Shown here in pieces: positions 18,259 through 28,192 of a stretch of DNA of 59,938 nucleotides; the stretch's first letter is position 1, and every line of letters starts with the position of its first letter. The DNA is from Chondrus crispus. Its lineage: Eukaryota; Rhodophyta; Florideophyceae; Gigartinales; Gigartinaceae. A model generated the notes under the pieces. That model was not told the origin of the DNA and did no database searches. It saw nothing but the letters and a program-made list of their open reading frames with translations. The translations under genes and the position numbers were made by a program. Where the stretch lies: NCBI RefSeq assembly GCF_000350225.1, contig NW_005178780.1, positions 1 to 59,938 on the forward strand, in the 5' to 3' direction.

Positions 18259-20787
18259 ATGAGTCAAGAATACGCCACCTCGATCCGGTCCGAACCGGCG
18301 GATCCGAGGGCGGCCGCTTTGCACGCACCATCACCGCCGTTCGGCGACGGCGACGCTGGTCTCCGAGACCGCGAACCGTCGCCCGAGTCCCCCGAAGGAC
18401 AAGCGGCTGCGATGTTCGATGGCATAGCTGACTACATCGAGGAAGTCCGTACTTCACTACGTATAGACGTGACGGACGCCGTCTACTCGCGATGTATGGA
18501 CGAGCTCCGCTCCCTACGTGAAGGGAGGTTCGATCGAGTCAGCCAGTCCTTGGAGAATCTCCGAGCACTAGTCGACGAGTTACACTCGCGACTGGTGCTC
18601 GTCGAAGACTCACACCTCGCACAGCCCGTACTGCACGGGCAAGGTCGCCCCACGAGGCCGACCTCGACGAGACGTCCCGACGATCGACCGTCCCCGTCAG
18701 CAGAGCAGTTGGGTGCGTTCGCGCATCTCTCCGCCGAGCTCAACGCTACGCGACAGCGTGCTCGTGACATGGAACGGACCATGGCCGCAAGGCTGCCCGG
18801 TGCCCCCACGAGAGGGCCCGGTGGTGCCGTACCTCCGAGCGCCGTCGTTCCGGAAGGTTGGCGTCCGACTGGCGCCGACGCCAGTCGAACTGCGGAAGGA
18901 AGCCGTCCCCCGATGGGCGCGAATCTCGCGTCCGAGACCCAATCATTGCCGCCTATCCCCGTAAGTAGGCGGCAGATGGACCGCGTATCGTACGCGGACG
19001 AACAGGACCGTGGAGGAGCCACCCGCGGATCCGGAGAACCGATGTTCTCCGTCGATCCCCGCTGGGGCAGCTACCCGCCGGCGAGTTATGCCGAGCATCC
19101 AGGTCCGGTAGACGTCCGTACGCTACCGGTTACCTCCTTCGGCACGCTAGGTCCCGCCGAGCCGGGGCTCGAGCCGGTGCATACGATGATCCAAGAGTTC
19201 AGCGCCGTCGCTGACTATCGTATGTACCGCTTGGATAACACCTCGAGGCTCGTCACCTTGGGTAACGCGGGACGGATCGCGAAGTACGTCCAACGCTGCC
19301 ATGGGATCCGCCCCACGATGAGGAGCTTTGACGGTACGGACCCGATCCAGCTCCTACCGTTCTTGAAGGATATTCGGATAACCTTCAACTCGCAACACCT
19401 GACCGAAGGTGTTGCCGTCAGAGTCCTCGCGCACTTCTTAGAGCGCGACGCGGAGCGCCTGTATACGAGTTATACGATGCGTGGCCTCCGCGCCGGCCAA
19501 CTACACGACGACGTGAGTTGACCGGGACTCGTGAACCAGTTCCTGAAACGCTACCTAACCGACGGCGTGTTAGGTGAAGCGTACGACGCTGTCGCGACGG
19601 CGCGACAGCAATCTCATGAAACGGAGAGCACGTTCGCGTACCGGCTCGAAACGGCCGCGTTCCGGTGCACGGCAGTGTTCTCCGAACAGTCCCTCGCGCA
19701 CTACTTCGTGCGGGGACTCGCTCCTGCGACCCGTGCCGCAGTTTCCGAGACAGTGCAGCGGCTGCCGAGCCGCCAGAAGACCGATCTTCCGGCCATCCGC
19801 CGTATCGCAACGGCAGAAGGAACCACTTAACGCGCTCGACGCGGTTTACCTCTGCCGGATTCGAAACCGGCAGGGAGGGCTGGCAGGACTACGAAGTCCG
19901 CCGCAACAAGTTCGCCCGCCTCTACCCTCCATGTCGGGGAAGATGAGTGGCAGGCCGACCCTGTCCTCATTACGCAAGGAGCAGGGCCAGTAGGGGGTCG
20001 ATCCCCTTCACCGATGTCGACCGGAACGACGTCGAGCTACGCGACCGCGTTCGCGGCCACTCCAAGAGCACCCAGGGGTACGGACCCCCGGGTCGCTGAG
20101 CTCGACATCTCAAACCGAGATACCGGAGGTGAAGCCCCTCGCGTGCCCCTCCTCACCGACGAGGAGGCGCGTCACGCGGCGACCTTCGCCTCAACGGACG
20201 GCAGCGCGTACGTGTGCTGGCTATGTCGTACGTACGGACACGCCATGTACGCCTGCCCGTTCCTGTCGCCGGAACAACGAATGTTCACGGCGTACAGGAA
20301 CTACCGGTACCAGATGGAGACGCGCCCCGGGGCGCGCAATCTACTCCGGCAAGCGGTCGGCGAGGGTCGTCCCCCGCGTCAAGGTTTCCCGAATCGGTCG
20401 GGTGGGGGCGCTCGCTTCGCCCCCCGTGGAGGCGGGTATCGTCGTACCGAACTCGATCGTCGGGATCGGCCCGACCACCGCCAGGCCGACACAAGGTACC
20501 CCCGCCAAGGAGGGAGAGGGGACCGAGACCGTTCTCGGTTACCCCAACAAGTACAGAATGCGATAATGTACCTGCAAGACTGGGTAGAAGATCCGTACCC
20601 CCTACCCACGGAGGGTCACGAAGGAGAGCCGACTCGCTTCGTTCCCCATATCCTGCGACGACCGGACGCCGCAGGTCAAGGCTCGGAAGTACCCGAGTAC
20701 TTCGCCAAGGCTGCCGAGCCGCAGGGGAGGAATGGTCCCGACCCACGCGGCCGGCTACCCGGAGAAGACCTGGCCGTCGATAGCTAG
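18259..20787 (+). pseudogene. gag of element A
   Basis: The start is ATG at 18259 (MSQEYATSIRSEPA, matching MSGKYPTSIRSEPA in B), after the PBS. The frame runs to 20787 with two internal stops: TGA at 19519-19521, where B has Trp, and TAA at 19828-19830, where B has Tyr. Features in order: a charged helical N-terminal half (about residues 45-120), a capsid-like region around TMIQEFSAVADYRMYRLDNT and FDGTDPIQLLPFLKDIR (about 310-400), then a nucleocapsid CCHC knuckle CWLCRTYGHAMYAC (about 653-666) followed by an RG-rich tail. It would build the virus-like particle. A small indel close to the end (near 20790-20805) puts gag in the wrong frame for the conserved TAG at 20811, so it stops early at 20785. 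Confidence 0.85.
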
Positions 20788-20810
20788 GGGGGTAGCTCCG
20801 ATAGCACCGG

Positions 20811-20870
20811 TAGTTCGAAAAAAGGGTAAAGACGGTTACGTACACGCGGTCGCGTGAGCCGTCTTTTCCC
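20811..20870 (+). promoter_or_regulatory. gag-pol readthrough TAG and stem-loop (element A)
   Basis: A TAG at 20811-20813 is followed in the same frame by 52 open codons and then the pol ATG at 20970. Fifteen nt after the TAG is a two-part stem-loop: AAGACGG pairs with CCGTCTT, and inside it CACGC pairs with GCGTG around GGTC. GGG/CCC can extend the base. The same TAG, spacing, stem and loop occur in B (35706-35760), with a wobble-preserving change. The peptide after TAG is conserved (FEKRVKTVTYTRSREPS in A). This resembles stop-codon suppression in some retroviruses; function is inferred. Confidence 0.75.
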
Positions 20871-23800
20871 TATGAACTAGACCGGTCCCCGCGTGCTGGC
20901 CAAGGACACGGGGGGTATTGTCCGATAATACATCCCCCGCTATCGGAGTCGAGCACGGGGACTCAAGCAATGTCGACATTGCAGGAGAAACCCAACACCG
21001 AGGCCCACGTAGACCCGATGTTGGAAGAAGGCACCACAGGGACACCCGACATCCCAGTGAAGCGCAACGAGCGAGACGCGGTTAACGCCGACCGACACGA
21101 GTCGGTCGACCTCCTGACCCCGGTGAGCCCAAGGTCGCCGACGAAATGTCCGCCTCGTACGGACTCCAGCACCCGGACGGGCGTCACTGAGACGCGAACG
21201 TCCCTCGGCTCGAGCCGAAGGAAACGCAAGAGGGGCCAATGCCGAAGTCGAAGGCCCCGGCGGAACGACCTCACCGATAAGGTCGCGCCCAAGGTGGTCG
21301 ATGGCCTCGTATGCCTCATGACGTCGAAAATATATAACGTCTTGGGCTCCGTGGCCACCGAAGGCAACGCGTTTAAGCCCCACACGATCGCCGTCGACAC
21401 GTGCTCGGGCTACAACTTGGTGAGGAAGGCCGACCTCCCTCCCGACTGGGCCCGCTACATAATACGGGGCGCGCCATTACCACGCCTGGCTGGCGCGAAC
21501 AGTAACCCGCTTCGACTTACGGCGGTCGTTCGCCTCGCCGTCCGGCTGCAGAACACGACGTTCCGCATACCTTTCGTAGTGGCCGAACAACTCGCTGTTC
21601 CCGTTCTACTTGGGACCGCGTTCATTGATGCGCACGTACGCAGCATCGACATCGACGGACAGAAGCTCGAACTTCGTCACGGTGGCTCGGTAGCCATCGT
21701 CAATGGGAAGGGGGAACCGACTCCCCCTACCAGGAGACATGGTCGCCAAACGAGTCGTCCGGAGGTACGCGAGGAGGCCTCGCAGGCGATCCGAATCGCC
21801 CGCTGGGCTACCATCCCCGCGATGTCGCAAGCCCGTGTGCGTGTGACAACCGCGGGGAGGGGTCTCGTGTTCCTGGAGCCCAAGCCCTCACTCCAACACC
21901 GGCATGGAGTGAGGCTGACGAATGGCGTCGCGGAAGTCCTGCCGAACCAGACATTCGAAGTCATCGTCGCGAACTTCTCGCGACGGGAGAGTCGGCTTCC
22001 AAAGCACACCGTCGTGGGATGCGCGAAGCGCAACCCCCTCGCGATCCTCACGCCCGAACGTCGAGTCGCTGAGTGGGTCGCGCACGCGTTGCACCTGACC
22101 GACTTGACCGATCAAGTCGAAGAGGTAGGAGCTGGTCGATCCAGCTCCGACGAGAAGGCAACCGCTGGGAGTGAAGGGGTTGACCCGGACGAACAATCAC
22201 CTATATCCCCACCGACGGCGGAGGGTACTGTACCCCCCCAGCAGAAGGATCCCGAAAATCCACCGATGGATTGGGAAAAAGAGATTGACTTGTCATACAT
22301 CGACGATGACAAGCTCCGTGGCCACGTGCTCGAAATGCTCCGTAAGCACTCGAGTCTGTGGAGCGGTGCGCTCGGAACGATCCAAGCCACAGAGCACCGC
22401 ATTCCCCTCGAACCGGGAACGAAACCAATTCGTTCTATGCCCTATCGAAAGGGCCCGGCCATGCGCGAAATGGTCGCGAAGGAGGTCAACAAGATGTTGA
22501 ACGCAGGGGTTATCGAGCCCGCGAGCACCGAGTGGGCGTCCCCGGTGGTGCTCGTACCGAAGAAAGACGGCTCTCTTCGGTTCTGCGTGGACTACCGGCG
22601 TCTCAACGCGAAGACTGCAGCAGATTCGTATCCGCTGCCGCGTATGGACGACTGCATCGACTCGTTAGGAGATGCAGCCGTATTTACGACGCTGGACTGC
22701 AATTCCGGTTATTGGCAGATCCCGGTCGCTCCGGAGGACCGGGATAGGACTACCTTCACGACACATATGGGTACGTACCGCCATTTGCGCATGCCGTTTG
22801 GATTAAAAGGAGCACCGGCCACCTTCCAACGTGCCCTCGATATCATACTCTCCGGAGTCCGCTGGCAAATATGCCTCGTCTATCTCGATGACGTTATCGT
22901 GTTCTCGCGTACGGACGCGGAACACGCAAGGCATCTCGATACCGTCTTGAGCTTGTTGCGGAGTGCCGGCATCTCCCTCAAGCTCAAGAAGTGCAGCTTC
23001 TTCCGTCCGAAGGTGCACTACCTGGGGCACGTTATATCCCCAGGTAAGTTGAGCGTGGCTGATACGGCAATCGATGCCTTCAAGACGTTCACGTTCCCGA
23101 GGACGCTGACGCAGGTGCGCTCGTTCCTCGGGGCGTGTAACGTGTATCGTCGCTTCGTCAAGGGCTTCTCGAAGATTGCCCGTCCGTTAACCGATATAAC
23201 GCGCAAGGACTCTTTCACGATTTCGATAACCCAACGGAGGTTCAACTTCAGGCTTTCGAAAGCCTGAAGGCGGCGATGATCTCCCCGCCGATCCTCGCCC
23301 TACCACGGTACGGCCGACCGTACCTGTTGGACACTGACGCCAGTGCATGTCAACTCGGGTGCACCCTCCTACAGGAGCACGACGAGCCAAACGATTGGCG
23401 CCCCGTTGGGTACTGGTCGTACTCGCTAAGCGATAGCGAGCGGAACTACAGCGCTACGGAGCGTGAGTGCTTCGCCGTGGTGTGGGCCGTCCGCACACTG
23501 CGGCCGTACATCGAAGGAACAAAGTTCACCGTCCGGACGGATCACGACGCCCTCCGGTGGCTCATGTCGCTCACGGAGAGCTCGGGGAGACTCACCCGGT
23601 GGCGGCTACGTCTGGCTGAATACGATTTCACCATTCAGTACCGCCCCGGGCGCGTGCATCAGGTGCCCGATGCCCTGTCACGCCTCGTGTCGCCTCGTGT
23701 CGCCGATGACCCTCGCCTCACCGTCGAGGTGGATGACGACATTCCCACCTTCGACGGGGGCACGACCGTTCCAGACGTATCGAATGAGCTCGCGGACCAC

Positions 23801-25552
23801 GCCTGTACCGCGAGCTGTGATCATCAGGCCGTCCATGTCTTCGTAATGACACGAAACCAAGCCGAAGCCCGAACAAGGCCGCGCGTACGGACGCGCAACG
23901 AACCGCGAGGCGACGACGAAGCCCCCGCTCTCCAAGGACCCAATTCGTTTTGGGAGGAGAACGACGAGTTCGACGCCGCCGACATCCAGCGCGCCGAAGA
24001 CCCCGAGGCTGGCGCGCTCGACTCCCCGGTCGCCCCACCGCAGGACGACCTTCCGGCCCCTCTTACGATAGAGGAGATAGCCGAGGAGCAACGCGTGGAT
24101 GACTTCTGCCAAACCGTTTTGGCACGACAGTCTGAGTCCCGGGACTCCGCGTTCTTCGAGGACCACCAAGGGGTGCTCAAACGGAGACACCCCTTCGATC
24201 CCGACACCGTACAGGTGGTGGTGCCTCGGACGCTTTGCGCCAGGCTCCTTCGCCTGTGCCACAACCCGGCCATCGCGGGGCACCCGGGCCAGAACCGTAT
24301 GTACTACGCACTTCGACGCGAGTACTACTGGCCCCACCTGGCTGCAGACGTGGCAGCCACGGTGCGAGGGTGTCGGACCTGCGCGATGAACCGGGTCAAG
24401 CTGAGGAAACATCTCAATCGATTGAGATTGTTCCCAGCTACGAGGCCTCTCGAGAGCCTCGCCATCGACATCTTGGGGCTGCTCCCCAAGACGAAGACAG
24501 GAAAACGATTCCTGCTCGTGACTACGGACCGTTTTAGCAAGCTGACGCAAGTCGTGGCGCTCCGCACGATAACCGCATACACCGTCGCAGTTGCGTTCTG
24601 CGAGTCGTGGGTGTTCAAATACGGCGTCCCTCGCACGTTGCTTTCGGACAACGGCCCTCAGTTTAATGCCAAGTTCTTCCACAGCACGTGCCGTGTTCTG
24701 GGGATAACGAATTTGTACACTTCGGCGTACCATCCCCAGACGAACGGGCAAGTCGAGCGATATAACCGAACAATCGCCTCGATGCTGAGGAACTACGTGG
24801 GTGAACACCAGGACGACTGGGATGTGTACGTGGGGCCGCTTACGTACGCATACAACTCCCACGTACATCGCACCACACGCACCACGCCGTTTGAGCTCGT
24901 GCTCAGCAGGCCACCGCCGGAGTTCTCTCTCCGACGGACGGACGGCGACGCGCCCCCTTCCGATAGGGGGAACCAACGTGCCGAGTTCCTCAAGACCTTG
25001 GACTCGACTATCCAGAAGGCCTACGCGAGCCTGCATCGGACGCAGGCTCGCTACAAGCGCGACTTCGATAAGCGCATACGACGCATTAATTCCCGGCTCC
25101 GTCCCGGAGAATACGTATATCTCAACCCCACCGATGGGGCTAAGACATCGAACAAGCTCGCCTCGCCCGCTGTCGGACCCTACCGCGTGCTCGCCAATGA
25201 CCGCCGTACCATCACGATCGATCGCGGGGGTGTCACCGAGCGCGTCTCCGCAGATCGCTGCGTGTATGCGCCACCGCCAACGGGCGCAACGCGGACGAGC
25301 ACGACAACCCCGGATGACCTTGCCGACAAGGTCACCGAGGGCACACAGTATGCCGTCGAACGGCTACTCAAGCATCGCATCATGGAGGATGGAACTACGG
25401 AGTTCCTCATTAAATGGGCAGACTACGATACTCCTACATGGACGGCGCGTACCCACATCCCCAAGGAGTTGGTTTCTCGTTACGCACAAAGACTCCGGGC
25501 GCGTACAGGGAGAGACCTCACCTCGGAAGTGAACGCGGACGTTCACTCCTGA
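20814..25552 (+). pseudogene. pol of element A (PR-RT-RNaseH-IN-chromodomain), one frameshift
   Basis: Open from the codon after the TAG; the first ATG is at 20970. A basic linker is followed by the protease VDTCSGYN (catalytic Asp about residue 143 from the ATG; a DTC variant of DTG). RT has LDCNSGYWQIPVAPEDR, MPFGLKGAPATF and the catalytic YLDD (about 22880). The frame breaks near 23209; the rest is open from 23276. RNase H has DTDASACQLG and RTDHDALRWL. Integrase has the H-H-C-C zinc finger (about 24255-24390) and DDE motifs (LAIDILG, LLSDNGPQFNAKFF, QTNGQVERYNRT). A chromodomain (YAVERLLKHRIMEDG, EFLIKWADYDTPTW) forms the C-terminus and should target histone marks. The end VNADVHS TGA overlaps a hairpin/polypurine module. 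Confidence 0.92.
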
Positions 25553-25560
25553 GGAGGGGG
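25529..25560 (+). promoter_or_regulatory. Hairpin/polypurine module at the end of the pol of A
   Basis: GTGAACGCGGACGTTCAC (25529-25546), TCC, the TGA stop and GAGGAGGGGG (25551-25560). It is the same order of parts as at 30667-30696 next to the 3' LTR. It could prime plus-strand DNA internally, or mark the old 3' end to which the following 5 kb was added. Confidence 0.65.
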
Positions 25561-28192
25561 CCCTCAACCGCATCGTTGCGGATTAAATTCCACCTCGAAT
25601 TAAATGCACCCCGCGTACCTGGGGCAAAAGGGGGACGCGCGAAGGGACAGCTGTCCCCAGAGAGCAGCAACGGAATAATTCGCAAGACGTCAAGACGTAT
25701 TGGCAACCGAGTTCATCAAAAACGACCAATTATTGCCGGCAAGAGGCAGGAGGGAGGATAGTACGTGCTGCCCTACGCAAAGCGGTCGCACCTCGAGGAG
25801 TAGAAGGCAGAGTGACGCGGTCGAACGCGAAAATGCCCTAAAACAAGTGCCCACGAAGGCATCGCCCGTTTCGTATTGACCAGAGGACGTCAAGACGTAT
25901 CGACGAAGGTCCCGTAAGCAAACCAGAGGAAGCGAACAGCACGAGCTGCGCCCTGAGGGCACCTCGTCACGGACTGTGGGCAAGGAGCCCTCCAGCAGGG
26001 AGACGATCTCCCAGAGCGATATAGTCGCCCCGCGGTCGCCACAAGTTCTTTCGACATGGGGACAGCTGTCCTGCACGCCCCGGTCCGGACCAGCTGCGCT
26101 ATGACGAAATGGTCCGCGATCCCGAGTCCCCCGCGACGACGAGAAGACGCAGCCCTGCATTAGGTAGCAACGACAAGTACGCCCCAGTTGGAATAAGGGG
26201 AGAGAAAGAGACAGTATGGGCCGCCGTCGGCTGATACACGCGAGATCAGAGCTCCAACAAACGGCCACCGCCATACCCTAAATACCGGAGAAAATATTAG
26301 TGAAATGGGAAATTACACTGACGGGTGGTTGCACGGGCAGGACGCCCAGACACGTGCTGTACGCAACAACGCGCAAGGGACGTCCGGACAGCGGCGCGTG
26401 GGAGGAGTACAGCGTGTACCCACCGATCGGCACACGCAAGCGGTGTCGCCCCCTTCATAATCGTCAAACCAACGGACGTCCGACGCACGGGTCGTCCCGA
26501 ACGCGGAGCGGGCACCAAGAACAGCAACCCGAGGCGCTGAGCAAGAAAAGACCCTCCCGCGGTGGATACGGCACGCGAGCAACGAACGCGCCCCCGCCGT
26601 GGGCTCGCAAAGGGGGGGGGGCTCGAGCTCTCCCACGACCGCGCTGACGCACCGCTCGGCGTCGAGGGAGGAGCCGACTCCCTCCTCGTCCCCCGCATGC
26701 CAACTATCGGCCCCTTTCCCCCGCTCGCTCGCCTGAAAGCGGAGCGGGGGAGACTACAGTACGGAGCGCGACGTCGCGCTAGGTAGCAGACAGGGCCGGA
26801 TGTAAGGAACGCGCTACGGCGGTGACGGGCGGACAGGAAGGGAGAGCGGAGAAGTTTTGCTGGCATCCACGAAGGTCCAGGCGTTCGGACTTCCCTCTCG
26901 CCGTGGGAGCTCACACCGCCGCGCGTGCGCTCACGCGTGAAGGCGGACGCGGGTTATGAGGAGCAGCGACGTGCTCAGACCCTCCTGTCCGCGCGGATCA
27001 ATCGAATGATCCCTCGAACTGGCCTCCCCGCCTTCCCACCCGCGGGGCGGCACAGCGACGAGGACTGTCCTCGCCCGGGGCCCGACGACACCCCCAGGAA
27101 GAAAGAACGGGACCCAATTCTGTCCGACCTCGATCGGCGCAAGGTGTCGACACCCCGCAGCAGGCCCCGGCAAGAAGGGACAAATCGCAGGGGGGGAATC
27201 GAGGACCCCACACTGATGCGACGGGGGCCAATTCGGCTCCCTAAGGGGGTAGGCTCGAACTATCCCAGGACCACCCGCACGGCTACACGGACGCGTAGCT
27301 CGGGTGAAGAGGGAGGAGACGACTCCCCCCTTCCCATTCTCCCACACGCCGAAGATTTGCTTTCCTCACCCCTGCTCGCTCGTCCGACCTCGGAGCGGCG
27401 GGAGACTACAGTGCGAGGAAGACGTCGCGCTGGGATTGAGGTACGCAGCACGCCTGCAGTGGACGTGCAATAAGGACGAGCGGGGACGTCCCGGTAGTGT
27501 CTACGAAGAGCCAAGCGAGGCGGACTCCGGTCGGACATGCACACGACCGACGGCCGAAGGGCGGAGAGCGGGGCGCTCGTACTCTAATCTTCCGGTAATA
27601 GTACACAAATTCGCGCGTACGGTCACACCCGAAAGCGGACGCGGCTCACGAAAGCGAACAACAAGTTCTCACCTTCCGAGCCACGCCGACAATTCGGATT
27701 GTCACCGCGCTCGCCCTGCTCGCTTGACCATGAGCGACAACGACGGCTACTGTACTCAGCCGAGCCCGACGACGAGCTCGGGAAGAAAACCACGACGCGT
27801 TAGTGGCAAGACCGGCATCGCGCACGACCGGACCCGTTTCCAGGACGGGAGAATGAACACGCCGAAAAATACCGCGAACCTGACAGGGACAGACTGTCAA
27901 AAAGCATCAGCGAATACCACGCACAAGAGACGACGCATTCAGAGGGACGCGCCCTGGACGAGACCCCGACCGACTTAGCGCGAGGCGGGGGTATCGACAC
28001 GCCGCGAACGACCCTGTCGTAAGAGAAAAAGAAAAAAAGGGGGGGGTGTACAGAACACAGTTGAGCGTAAGCATGGAGGAGGGGAACGAAGAGGGTACGA
28101 AGCACCCCGGGCCAAGGCCAAGAGACGAATTTGGTTTTTACGCAGGAAGGGGACAGGACGACCTGGCCCCCGCGGACATATCGGGACCCCGC
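25561..28192 (+). other. 3' noncoding region of element A with degenerate repeats
   Basis: No supported gene. A CCTGAAAGCGGAGC/GGGGGAGACTACAGT block and its flanks near 26640-26790 recur in altered form at about 27300-27440, giving an about 650-bp direct repeat. ACGTCAAGACGTAT occurs twice (about 25688 and 25884). The palindrome GGGACAGCTGTCC occurs at 25644 and 26058. An A/G run precedes GGGGGGGTGTACAG near 28025-28050. Confidence 0.55.

Noticed and set aside
23678..25036. Long minus-strand frame antisense to the integrase region of A
   Set aside because: It mirrors conserved pol codons, has no counterpart kept open in B, and its content is explained by the sense protein. The accepted antisense genes lie outside pol.
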